Assembly: GCA_028641055.1 (NCBI GenBank)
Contig: CM054058.1
Coordinates: 496,329,419 to 496,393,418 of the forward strand
Source: Alopecurus myosuroides
Lineage: Eukaryota; Streptophyta; Magnoliopsida; Poales; Poaceae
Length of the DNA: 64,000 bases
Reading direction: 5' to 3'
In this document: one piece after another, positions 54,061-64,000 of the stretch
Layout of the letters: each line of letters begins with the position of its first letter
Position numbering within the stretch: position 1 is the first letter of the stretch
Translations under genes and position numbers: made by a program
The notes under the pieces: generated by a model
Seen by the model: the letters and a program-made list of their open reading frames with translations, nothing else
What the model was told of the DNA's origin: nothing
Database searches by the model: none

Positions 54061-54950
54061 TGCCCGGGAGTATTCAAGATTCCGTTGAAAGTGGTCATAT
54101 TGAGGGAGAGTCTTCATCTTCCTTAATGACGCAAGTTCTTCAGGATATCGAGACCAACCGCCTGAGAAATGAACGTCTCCTTGAGCGTGTGGCGCAAAAC
54201 ACTGAACGTCGTCATGACGGATGCGTTACATTTGGGGATTTAGTTCATGCTAAGCTTCCAACTTTCAGCAATCTCAGCGAACCCATTGATGCTGATGATT
54301 GGCTTCGTACTATCGAGCGCAAATTTAACGCTCTCCATGTTCCAGAAAGTGACCGTGTGAACTTCGCCGCCTATCAGCTAGAGGGTGAAGCTAGTTCATG
54401 GTGGGAAGGTTTCTTGGCGTTGCAATCGCCGGGACATAAGGTTAGTTGGGAGGAGTTCTGTGCTTCCCATGTTCCTGAGGCAGTTATAGACTCCAAAAGA
54501 AAAGAGTTCCTGGATCTGACCCAAGGACAAATGGATGTTGAAACTTACGGGCGTGAATTCACCCGTTTGGCTCGTTATGCACCCCGAGATGTTGCAGATG
54601 ATGCGGATAAGCAAGAGTTGTTCCGCAAGGGTCTGGATTCCGGAGTTCGCTATGAGCTACTCTCTTTCCAGTTTCCAAACTTCCAGGACCTTTATAATCA
54701 TGCTCTTACCTTGGAGCGTGGCAAAAAGGAAATGGAAATTTCTTTGAAGCAGAGTTCTGGAGAGTCACATGCGTCTTCTTCTGGTTCCAAGAAGCGTTGT
54801 GTGTTCGTTCCGTATAGTGCTATTCCATATCCATCAGTTGTTCAACAAGGTCACCTTGATGGGCAATCCAGAGTTGTTGGTGGTAAGAAACGGCTGGTGA
54901 CATGTCATGTATGTGATGAACTTGTCCATTACTCCGACAAATGTCCTTAG
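54061..54950 (+). CDS. gag of second gypsy element
   Basis: From ATG 54061 (MPGSIQDSVESG) the frame gives about 295 codons; an earlier in-frame ATG at 54006 is less likely. The gag core is complete: PTFSNLSEPIDADDWLRTIE, AAYQLEGEASSWWEGF, SWEEFCASHVPEAVID, EFTRLARYAPRDVADD, KQELFRKGL. The C-terminal zinc knuckle CHVCDELVHYSDKC keeps the CX2CX4HX4C ligands but lacks the usual Gly before His. The frame ends two residues later at TAG (54948-54950). The frame beyond it is open and continues into pol. Gag should form virus-like particles. With ligands kept, this gag may be functional. Confidence 0.88.
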
Positions 54951-55004
54951 AGGATATCTCCTGCACCTCAGCTTGTTCCTACACGGGTTGTTAACCGTGG
55001 TCGT

Positions 55005-58000
55005 TTGAACCATGTTCTGATTGAAAAAGCTCAGAAAGCACCTGATGTCGTGTTGGGAATGCTTCGTGTTAACCTAGCTCCAGCCTCCGTTCTGTTTGAT
55101 TCCGGAGCGTCACACTCATGTGTTTCAAGAGCTTTTGTGGTGTTGCATGACATACCTCTTGTGAGTATGGTTCCTCCGTTGATAATTTCCACCCCAGGGT
55201 CCTTCTGTTATACCAATCAGTGTTGCCCTGGTGTCCCAATTGAAATTGGAGTTTTGGTGTGTCTTTCTACACTTGTCATCGTGGACTCAGATGACATCAA
55301 CGTCATACTGGGCATGGACTGGTTGTCAATACATCATGCTACGATTGACTGTGCAGCCAAGTCTGTTACCCTGATTCATCCTTATGGTCAGACAACTCGG
55401 TTGTTGTTTCCTTGTGGGATAGTTCAACCACAACCATGTCCTCAGCTTAATGCAATCGAAGTCCGACCATGTCTTGAGGTTCATGAGGTACCAGTGGTGT
55501 GTAAGTTCTCGGATGTCTTCCCGGAAGAGCTTCCTGGTATGCATCATGATTGTTCAGTGGATTTTGTTCTTGAACTAATTCCTGGAGTGGCTCCTACTTC
55601 TGAAAGACCATACCGTATGTCTCTAGAAGAGTTGGTTGAGTTGAAGAAGAAAATAGAGGAGTCAGAAGGGAAAGTCTTTCCTCATGCCAACACATCTCCT
55701 TGTGGGTGTCCTACACTCTTCGTCATGAAGAAGGATACCACAGTTCCTCAGCTGGCCAGTGAATATTGTCCGTTCAATGATGTGGCAATAAAGCACAAGT
55801 GTTCTCTTCCTCAGACAAATGATTTGTTTGACCGTCTGTTCGGTGCCACTGTTTTCTCCAAGATACACTTAAGTCTGGGTTATCATCAACTTCAGACCAG
55901 GTCCAGGAATGTTTCTAAAACGGTTGTCAAAACTCGTTATGGTCTTTACGAGTACACGGTTATGTTTCCCGAACTCTCCAACGCTCCAACCATGCTGATG
56001 GGGCTTATGAAATCCATTTTCATGGAGTATCTTGACAAGTTCGTTGTGGTTTACCTCGACGATGTTATAATCTACTCCAAGTCCGAAGAAGAACATGTTG
56101 AACATCTTCGGCTAGCTTTGACAAAGCTTCGTGAGCATCGTCTCTATGCAAAATTCTCCAGATGTGAGTTCTGGTTGAAAGAGCTCATATTTCTAGGCTA
56201 TGTCCTATCTGCTGACGGAGTTGCAGTTCTCCCTAACAAAGTTCAAGCCATATTGGACTGGGAGTCACCTAAGTCCATCAAAGAGGTTCGAAACTTCCTC
56301 GAACTTATCGGTTGTTATCACCGCTCTATTGAAGGTTTCTCCAAAGCTGCCAAGCCAATGACTGATCTTCTTAAGAAAGATAAACAGTTTGTATGGTCAA
56401 GAATGGCAGAAGAAAGTTTCCGGTTGTTGAAAACGAAGCTGGCTAATGCTCCTATGCTTGTCCTTCCGGACACGTGCAAGGACTTCGTCATCTTCTGTGA
56501 TGCCTCTCGTCAAGGTATTGATTGTGGTCTATTGCAAGATGGACATGTGGTTTCTTATGCTTCTCGACAACTGAAACCACATGAGCTCAAATATCCAACT
56601 CATGCTCTTCAGTTAGCAGCTGTTGTGTATGCCTTGAAACAATGGTGTCATCATCTGCTAGGAAATCAATGTGAGTTCTACTTCCACCAGCAGAGCTTCA
56701 GATATCTTTTCACCCAACCAGATCTGAGTCTCAGACAAAAGAGATGGTTGGAACTAGTCAAAGAACCCAATGTGGAGGTCAATTGTCAAAATGATAAAGG
56801 TAAAGCGGTGGCCGACACGACAATCCAGAAGTCTTACTGTAACAGCTTGATGATACAGCAAGATCAACCTTCTCTCCACAAAGAGTTCTGCAAGCTTAAT
56901 CTTGAGGTTGTTCCCTCTGGTTATCCGGTTAATCCAGAAGTGAAACCATCTTTTGAACATCAAATCAAAGATGCCCAAAAGCGGGATCTAAGCATTACCT
57001 TGGTCAAGAGAAAGATTTCTCGTGGAATTCCTACATGTTTCTCTATTGATAATCAAGGTACCGTTTATTTTGGTGAACATATTGTTGTGCCGAAGAAACG
57101 GAGTCTGAAACAACTTATCCTCCGTGAAGCTCATGAGTCACTTCTCTCTGCTCATCCTGGTAGCACCAAAATGTACCATGATCTACGTCAAAGGTTCTGG
57201 TGGACCAAGATGAAGCGAGATATCGCTCAATTTGTGGCTGAATGCGACGTTTGTCGTCGTGCTAAAGCTGAACACCAAAGACCAGTTGCTACTCTCTACC
57301 CCGCACCTATTCCTGTTTGGAAGTGGGATGAGGTGGAGATGACTTTCATTGTTGGTCTTCCAAGAAATGATCAGGGACACACCGCTATCTGGGTAGTGCT
57401 TGATCATCTGTCAAAGGTTGCTCATTTTGTTCCTATCCATCAAGGCATCAATGCTAAACAACTGGCAGATTTATATGTCTCTCAAATAATACCTCTTCAT
57501 GGTGTTCCTAAGAAGATTCTTTTTGATCATGGAAATCTGTTTACTTCCAAGGGCTGGGAAAGTTTCAAGCAAGCTATGGGAAGTCATCTACATTTCACCA
57601 TAGTTTATCAATCATCCCGTAATGATCACCTCGGGAGTCTGAAACAAACCCTTGAAGACATGCTTCGAGCTTGTGTTGTATCTTTCGGTAATGACTGGGA
57701 GAAGTGTCCTCCATCTGTCGAGTTCGTTTATAACAACTGCTTCCAAGTTATCTTGGCCAAAGCTCCGTTTGAAGTTCTGTACAATAGAAGCTGTTCAATT
57801 CTGTTAAATTGGTTAGAAACCGGTGAAAGACAATTCTTTGGACCAAAGAATCTGATCAATGAGACTGAAGAAACAGTTCGTATCATCCGTGAACATCTGA
57901 AAGCGGCTCAGTCTCGCCAGAAGAGTTATGGTGACCGTCAACAAGATATTCGTTATGATGTTGGTGGACAAGCCTATCTTCGAGTCACACCTTTGAAGGG

Positions 58001-58331
58001 TGTTCATCGTGATGTCATGAAGGGAAGATTACCGCCTCGCTATGTTGGTCCTTTCCTTGTTCTTGCAAAAAGTGGGAATTTTGCTTATCGTCTCCACCTA
58101 CCTTCAACGTTCCCACGGGTTCATGCTACATTCCACGTCTCACAATTCCATCATTGCTTCAAGGATTCCAACCGTGGTGTTGATCATGAAACCATTGATC
58201 TTAAGGATGATCTGACCTACCGAGAATGTCCTGTCCGTATCCTCGAGACAGCTGAACGAAAGATTCGATGCCGAAGCATCAAGTGCTTCAAAGTTCAGTG
58301 GTCTCATCATTCTAAAGCTGAAGCAACCTAG
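55005..58331 (+). CDS. pol polyprotein of second gypsy, fully open but catalytic residues replaced
   Basis: 1108 codons with no internal stop, in the same frame as gag (open from 54951 after the TAG). Protease keeps DSGASHS (32-38). In RT, motif C YLDD (350-353) is kept, but motif A reads FSKIHLSLGYHQ, so the first catalytic Asp is His288. In RNase H, D499 is kept, but the catalytic Glu position is Gln536 (ALQLAAVV) and the next Asp is His561 (FYFHQQSF). In integrase, HHCC zinc ligands (H710, H717, C747, C750) and D841 are kept, but the first core Asp is Thr780 (EMTFIVGLP) and the Glu position is Gly877 (NDHLGSLKQTLED). Other signature residues are altered too (FPELSNAPT, GCYHRSIEGF). The C-terminus stops at a TAG where homologues usually continue. 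The element moved recently, so it was presumably mobilised in trans. Confidence 0.88.
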   Translation: MNHVLIEKAQKAPDVVLGMLRVNLAPASVLFDSGASHSCVSRAFVVLHDIPLVSMVPPLIISTPGSFCYTNQCCPGVPIEIGVLVCLSTLVIVDSDDINVILGMDWLSIHHATIDCAAKSVTLIHPYGQTTRLLFPCGIVQPQPCPQLNAIEVRPCLEVHEVPVVCKFSDVFPEELPGMHHDCSVDFVLELIPGVAPTSERPYRMSLEELVELKKKIEESEGKVFPHANTSPCGCPTLFVMKKDTTVPQLASEYCPFNDVAIKHKCSLPQTNDLFDRLFGATVFSKIHLSLGYHQLQTRSRNVSKTVVKTRYGLYEYTVMFPELSNAPTMLMGLMKSIFMEYLDKFVVVYLDDVIIYSKSEEEHVEHLRLALTKLREHRLYAKFSRCEFWLKELIFLGYVLSADGVAVLPNKVQAILDWESPKSIKEVRNFLELIGCYHRSIEGFSKAAKPMTDLLKKDKQFVWSRMAEESFRLLKTKLANAPMLVLPDTCKDFVIFCDASRQGIDCGLLQDGHVVSYASRQLKPHELKYPTHALQLAAVVYALKQWCHHLLGNQCEFYFHQQSFRYLFTQPDLSLRQKRWLELVKEPNVEVNCQNDKGKAVADTTIQKSYCNSLMIQQDQPSLHKEFCKLNLEVVPSGYPVNPEVKPSFEHQIKDAQKRDLSITLVKRKISRGIPTCFSIDNQGTVYFGEHIVVPKKRSLKQLILREAHESLLSAHPGSTKMYHDLRQRFWWTKMKRDIAQFVAECDVCRRAKAEHQRPVATLYPAPIPVWKWDEVEMTFIVGLPRNDQGHTAIWVVLDHLSKVAHFVPIHQGINAKQLADLYVSQIIPLHGVPKKILFDHGNLFTSKGWESFKQAMGSHLHFTIVYQSSRNDHLGSLKQTLEDMLRACVVSFGNDWEKCPPSVEFVYNNCFQVILAKAPFEVLYNRSCSILLNWLETGERQFFGPKNLINETEETVRIIREHLKAAQSRQKSYGDRQQDIRYDVGGQAYLRVTPLKGVHRDVMKGRLPPRYVGPFLVLAKSGNFAYRLHLPSTFPRVHATFHVSQFHHCFKDSNRGVDHETIDLKDDLTYRECPVRILETAERKIRCRSIKCFKVQWSHHSKAEAT

Positions 58332-58408
58332 GAACGAGAAGATCGTTTACGATCTGAGTACCCGTCCTTCTTTGCTAAAACCTAGGAATCTCGGGACGAG
58401 ATTCTTGT

Positions 58409-58420
58409 AAGGGGGGTAGA
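58409..58420 (+). other. Polypurine tract of second gypsy
   Basis: AAGGGGGGTAGA lies two bases before the 3' LTR start (58423), preceded by the AATCTCGGGACGAGATTCTT block common before gypsy 3' LTRs. Confidence 0.85.
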
Positions 58421-58422
58421 CT

Positions 58423-61400
58423 TGTAACATCCACCTTTTTGTAATAAAGTGCTTGTGTGTTTGTGGTTGTGATCATGTCATGTCATGCATGCATTTTTGA
58501 ACCCATGTTTGGTTTTAAAACAAGTGCACTAAAATTTAATACCGGAGTTTATTAAAATCACTTAAAAGTGCCACCCTAAAATGATGGTTTAAAATGGTGC
58601 AATTTTTGCAAAACAAAAATATGTTGAGTTTGCTCATGTTGCAAGGATCTCAAAAATAAATTTTGTCAATTTTTGTTCTTTACAGAAAAGCCCTCAAAAT
58701 CTGTTTTTAGTTGCTGTCTTAAAGAAGAATGGACCTTTTTGCAGTTTCTGGAAATTTAAGGGGGGTTTTCTGAAAATCTCTTTTGTCATCTTCTTCCTCT
58801 GGCCATGGACAGTAGACGAGCAGGTTCTCCACGACGCCTTCCCCCGCCACCTCCTGCTTCCCCCTCGAGGATAAGGGCGAGGATAAGCTTCCCCGTACGC
58901 CTCCCTCCTCACAAGCCTTCTCCCTCCTCTTCTCTGTACAGGAACGAACAGAAACCAAACCCAAACCTAACCCTACCGCCCGCCGGTAACCGCCGCACGT
59001 CGCCGGCGCTACGGCCTTCCCCGCGCCCCTCCGAGCCCCCCAATAGCTCCGCCATCCCCGACTCCACCTCCTCGAGCACGCACGGCCGCCGGGACGGCCG
59101 GAAGGGCCTTAATTTCGCGCCGGACTCCCGCCACGGCCGCCGCCGGTTTCCACTCGCCGCCGGCGATTGCCGGCCTTCCTCGCCGCCCCGACCCCGGCAT
59201 CACGTTCTCTGTGAGCTCCCGAACCCCCTGGTGCCCTCCTCTTCCTCCCTCCCCCTCCGGTTCTCTCCCTCGCCGCCGTTGCCGCCATCCGCCGCCGCGA
59301 CGAGCTCGCCGGCGAGCTTTCCGGCCATATTCCCGCGAGCCGCGACCACCCCCAGCACCCCCTCGCTCTGCTCTAGCTAGTGGTGCATTTCGATTCGAAG
59401 AATCCCGCGCAAATCCGTCGATTGCAACTCATCTGTGCCAATTTGGGCTCGGGTGATGTCATCACGACATCACGCTGACGTCGCCAGGCAGTTTTCCTGT
59501 TATTTTCAGTTAGATGAAAATGTTCTGACAAGTGGACCCCACCTGTGAATTAAATTTCAAAAAAAGAATTAAATTTGAAAATGCAATAACTTCTACTTGG
59601 CTAATCAGAAAAATGTGTTCAATATACCATTTTGTTCAGAAAAATGTAATCTACATGTTCATGTCATTTGCACACATTTTTGACAAAGTTGAATTTGGAG
59701 CATTATTTAAATCATTTAAAATAAAGAAAATAAGTTTTTATTCAAGAAAATTAGAAAATTACAAGTTATATGTCAAAATTCTTAGAATGACAAGCGCAAC
59801 CTAGTTATGGTGTTCTCAACCCTATTTGAGCACTTTAACTTGTCGCACCTATAGGTTTTGCCCGAATCGGGCTCCGAGGTCCACTTCGGGACTAATTTCA
59901 CTAAAGTTGTTTTCTTAACATATGAACCCTAGCAACCCATGAACCATGTTTAGGGCTTCTCTTTAATGCATTCAAATGTTCATGCATACATATTGAGCAT
60001 TGCATCGATGCCTGTTTTGAGTGTTTTTCTCCCTCTTTCCGGTGTTTGCTCTTATCGGTAGAACGCGAATCCGGAGTGAAGTTCGACACCCCTGTTGCCG
60101 AATACTTGGTCTAAACAACCAAGTCAAGCACTTATTCCTGAAGCTTTCTCTGGTTTTCTTGAAGCAAGGCAAGCATAACCTCTTATCTGCCCATATATGT
60201 TTTCGAACTGTTTTCCTTCTCGTACGATGCATGCTTTTACAAATTATCTTGAGTCAATAGATAGAGTTATCCTATTTATCTGCATAAACCGGATATCATG
60301 ATTCAATGCTCCTAGCAGACATAGGATTTGTTTGTCTGTATCGCCAAAGCCTCAAATATGCCATGCTTAGTCATACATGTCTGTTGATCTCTGCTCCATC
60401 CGGTTGATGAATCAGAGTTACGAAATGAATCTAGTATGACAGGATGACGTGGTAAGGTTCGAGATGTGTGGTTAACATGATAAAAGGCTTGGATGAGTTG
60501 CCACATGGGATGTGGTGATTTGCCTCGTTCATGCTCCTAGGAGCGAGTTCTCGCCTTTGAAGCCAAGACTGATCGTGCAACCACACGGGGATTGGATTCC
60601 CCTCGGTTTCAACTTGTGTAGTTTGTTCCATGAGTTGCCTAGTTCGGGCGTTCCATTTGGATTTGCTGGGGATATTAAAACGTTTTCAAAACTAGGACGT
60701 GGCGGTGTAACAGCCTGTGGAGAGACAGTAGTTGAAGCACCGCTCACAACAATAGAGACGCGGCAGGAGATGGCCACTCCCTATTGGCGGTCCATCTCTA
60801 CTCGGAGCGACTCATGGAATAGGCGAAGCAAGGGAAAGATCGTGGTCAGCCACCCTCTGCCGGCACATCGTCGGAATTGCGACGATAGCTTGGCATTAAG
60901 AGTCGGTTGATACGTGTGGGTAAAGTTGTACACCCCTGCAGGGTTTAATCTTTTCGAAAAGCCGTGTCCGCGGTTAAGGACAACTTGGTGACGGATCCTG
61001 AGATCATAGATAACTTGAACATGACGTAAAAGATGTTGGCAATGAATGTTTAGTTTTAAGAGGTGGTTCCAGTTATCGGTGCTGAAGATGATGCTTCGAA
61101 GGTTCTAAAGGCAATACCCGAGGTAAGGGTGTTCTTTTAAAAGATTTGTGAAAAGCTTCTCAGTCTCCCTCTATTCGAAACAAAGTTGGCTTTACGCAAA
61201 ACAACCTTCAGAAACCCTTTTTGAAAAACCAGATATATAATAGGTTAGTTAAGTCTTTTTGAGTACCTCCCGTACTCATGTTTGCTTCAATTTGGTTCAG
61301 GTGGAGTTCCATACCTTTGGTGGTGTTTCAACGTGGACATCGACGGATAGTTTGGGGTTTCCCAGGTAGCAGCCTGGAATCTATGGGCTGGGACATCGCC

Positions 61401-61982
61401 TTATGTTGCGGCCTCTTAGGCCATTTTGGTTCTTGTTGAATAGCAACATAATTTGCTTTCCGTTGTCTGATGTAATTTTGGGTCGTGTGACCTCTGTTTG
61501 TAAGCTATACTCTAGTATTACTTGCTTAATAAAGCGTCATGTCTAGAGTGTTGCTTTGATCGATTGTTGGTTTCGAGCCCGTTGTTATACAGTTTTGGCT
61601 ATGCCTGCATAGTTGTCGCAGTCGAGGGGTTGTGGAGCCGATGATCCATGTCCGAGCCCGCCTGCTGATGTGATTCGGCCTAGGGTGAGGTAACCCCAGT
61701 AACCCTCGATTGTTGTTGCACTTTCTGGACACATAGCAGCTCTGTATAACTTTGGTCCCGTTCCTTCAGTTTCATCCGACTCGTGGACGCTTGGGTATGC
61801 ATAATTGGTTATGACTATCATGGATACAAGGAGTAGTAGACCAGGGATCCGGACTACGTGCCGATGAATCCGGTCTGCCTGCCGTTGTTTGTTGCGGCCG
61901 GGGCTGGCAACCCTGAAGCCCTTGTGAGTCCATGGCTAGGAGCACATAACAGTATGTATATCTCTGGGTCCGGGGTCTAACA
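58423..61982 (+). repeat. 3' LTR of second gypsy (3560 bp)
   Basis: Near-identical copy of 50090-53648, starting TGTAACATCCACC and ending GTCTAACA, followed by the TSD TCATG. It also contains the GC-rich open frame (58805-59380, 191 codons). Confidence 0.93.
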
Positions 61983-64000
61983 TCATGTTAGGCCCAAGGA
62001 ACACCCAAGAGAATTGTAGGGCCCACCTATTGGCAAGGTTCCTCTCGTTCCGCCAGTTCCGGGAGTTTTGGGGTGTGAGCAGTCGTGGAACCCGGAAGAG
62101 AGAATCCGACGCCGGTGAGGCCATAACACAGGGAGTGATGGGATCTTTGGAATCCAAGACACATGGCACACTATAACACACATGGTATGTCATACCATGG
62201 TACTTGGTGGGATTCAGACGCTCCGGAGCCCCTCTCCGGTGAAACCATAGCGCCGTTGTAGAAAAAGACGAATCTGTCGTCCTGGCCCCTCTACGTGAGC
62301 CGGAAGGGGGTAGCAAAGTGGAATTAGTTGCTTGGTTGTGTCATGTTAGGCCCAAGGAACACCCAAGACAATGGTATGGCCCACCTATTGGAAAGGTTCC
62401 CCCCGTTCCATCAGTTCTGGGAGTTTCGGGGTGTGAGCACTCCTAGAACCCGGAAGAGAGAATCCGACGCCGGTGAGGCCATAACACAGGGAGTGATGGG
62501 ATATTTGGCATCCAAGACACATGTAACACTCTAACACACATGGTATGGCATACCATGGTTCTTGGTGGGATTCAGACGCTCCGGAGCCCCTCTCCGGTGA
62601 AACCCTACCCCCGATGTAGAAAAAGACGGAACTGCCGTCCTGGCCCCTCTACGTGAGCCGTAAGGGGGTAGCAAAGTGGAACTAGTTGCTTGGTTGTCTC
62701 CTGTTAGGATCAAGGAACACCCAAGACAGTGGTAGGGCCCACCTATTGTCATGGTTCCCCCGTTCCGTCATTTTCGGAAGTTTCGGGGTGTCAGCAGTCC
62801 TGGAACCCGGAAGAGAGAATCCGGCGCCGGTGATGCCATAACACAGGGAGTGATGGGATATTTGTCATCCAAGACACATGGAACACTCTAACACACATGG
62901 TATGGAATACCATGGTTCTTGGTGGAATTCATACGCTCTGGAGCCCCTGTCCGGTGAAACCCTAGCCCCGCTGTAGACAAAGACGGAACTACCGTCCTGG
63001 CCCCTCTATGTGAGCCGGAAGGGGTAGCAAAGTGGAACGAGTTGCTCGGTTGTGTAATGCTAGGCCCAAGGAACACCCAAGACAATGGTAGGGCCCACCT
63101 ATTGGCAAGGTTCCTCTCGTTCCGCCAGTTATGGGAGTTTCGAGGTGTGAGCAGTCGTGGAACCCGGAATAGAGAATCCAACGCCGGTGAGGCCATAACA
63201 CAGGGAGTGATGGGATCTTTGGAATCCAAGACACATGGCACACTATAACACACATGGTATGTCATACCATGGTACTTGGTGGGATTCAGACGCTCCGGAG
63301 ACCTTCTCCGGTGAAACCCTAGCCCCGTTGTAGAAAAAGACGAAACTACCGTCCTAACCCCTCTACGTGAGCCGGAAGGGGGTAGCAAAGTGGAATTAGT
63401 TGCTTGGTTGTGTCATGTTAGGCCCAAGGAACACCCAATACAATGGTATGGCCCACATATTGGCAAGGTTCCCCCCGTTCCGTCAGTTCAGGGAGTTTCG
63501 GGGTGTCAGCAGTCCTAGAACCCGGAAGAGAGAATCCGACGCCGGTGAGGCCATAACACATGGAGTGATGGGATCTTTGGCATCCAAGACACATGGAACA
63601 CTCTAATACACATGTTATGGCATACCATGGTTCTTGGTGGGATTCAGACGCTCCGGAGCCCCTCTCCGGTGAAACCCTAGCCCCGCTGTAGAAAAAGACG
63701 GAACTGCCGTCCTGGCCCCACTACGTGAGCCGTAAGGAGGTAGCAAAGTGGAACTAGTTGCTTGGTTGTAACCTGTTAGTAACAAGGAACACCCAAGACA
63801 ATGGTAGGGCCCACCTATTAGCAAGGTTTCCCCCGTTCCGTCAGTTCCGGGAGTTTCGGGGTGTGAGCAGTCCTCGAACCCGGAAGAGAGAATCCGACGC
63901 CGGTGATGCCATAACACAGGGAGTGATGGGATATTTGTCATCCAAGACACTTGGAACACTCTAACACACATGGTATGGCATACCATGGTTCTTGGTGGGA
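61983..64000. repeat. Satellite array, subfamily B, right block, continuing beyond window
   Basis: GGATTCAGAC (or variant) at 62210, 62568, 62924, 63282 and 63640, giving periods of 356-358 bp. Removing the gypsy and one TSD gives 358 bp between 49954 and 62210, so this is the same array as on the left. The block is still running at the window's end. Short frames on both strands are repeat by-products. Confidence 0.95.

Larger units (their letters stand above)
50090..61982 (+). mobile_element. Gypsy LTR retrotransposon with 3.56-kb LTRs (11.9 kb), recent insertion
   Basis: Flanked by the 5-bp duplication TCATG (50085-50089 and 61983-61987). LTRs are 50090-53648 and 58423-61982, both starting TGTAACATCC and ending TCTGACA/TCTAACA. 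They differ only by scattered substitutions and tiny indels (about nine in the first 570 bp by eye). Primer-binding site at 53654 and polypurine tract at 58409. Internal region: gag 54061-54950, an in-frame TAG, then pol 55005-58331. Domain order PR-RT-RH-IN is of Ty3/gypsy type, and the pol end (KVQWSHHSKAEAT) matches grass gypsy elements. See the pol entry for altered catalytic residues. Confidence 0.92.

Overview
The window is nuclear DNA of a large-genome grass of the Pooideae, most probably Triticeae (wheat, Aegilops, barley or rye group; an oat relative is not excluded). The evidence is GC-rich intron-poor grass genes, grass-type MITEs, an LTR family whose ends start TGATACGTC, a CACTA element with grass-type subterminal repeats, and gypsy elements with 5-bp target-site duplications. 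There is no bacterial, plasmid or organellar content.

Positions 1-12852 are a small gene island. It holds a MATH-BTB gene running off the left edge (minus), a PMEI/invertase-inhibitor gene (plus), a full-length CC-NB-ARC-LRR resistance-type gene (minus) with a probable 3'UTR intron, and two broken gene remnants facing apart (11568-12852). Two MITEs lie between the genes: a Stowaway-like element with an internal 42-bp triplication and a PIF/Harbinger-type element with a TTA duplication.

Positions 12853-28182 are nested LTR-retrotransposon debris. There are two head-to-tail LTR pieces (plus), a gypsy element with most of pol deleted (minus), and two related minus-strand elements (B and C) that begin TGATACGTC. 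C sits inside B, and both carry only a small tail reading frame and no visible pol. Positions 28183 to about 32340 are the remains of a CACTA transposon: a TNP2 transposase frame with three in-frame stops and no frameshift, a 212-bp hairpin, a GC-rich minisatellite and subterminal palindromes.

Positions 32402-64000 are a tandem satellite with a period of about 357 bp and two sequence subfamilies, split by two long gypsy elements. The first (34579-47381, minus, TSD GGATC) is Tat-like: it has gag, protease, RT, two RNase H regions and integrase with catalytic residues intact but several nonsense or frameshift breaks. It also carries a spliced gene on the opposite strand (36304-40253). The second (50090-61982, plus, TSD TCATG) has 3.56-kb LTRs and a 1108-codon open pol frame in which catalytic residues of RT, RNase H and integrase are replaced. 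Removing each element plus one TSD restores the 357/358-bp repeat phase, so the order of events is clear.

The two most unusual items are the open but catalytically altered pol of the second gypsy element and the phase-consistent multi-exon antisense gene of the first. Family assignments come from reading motifs by eye; no database search was run.
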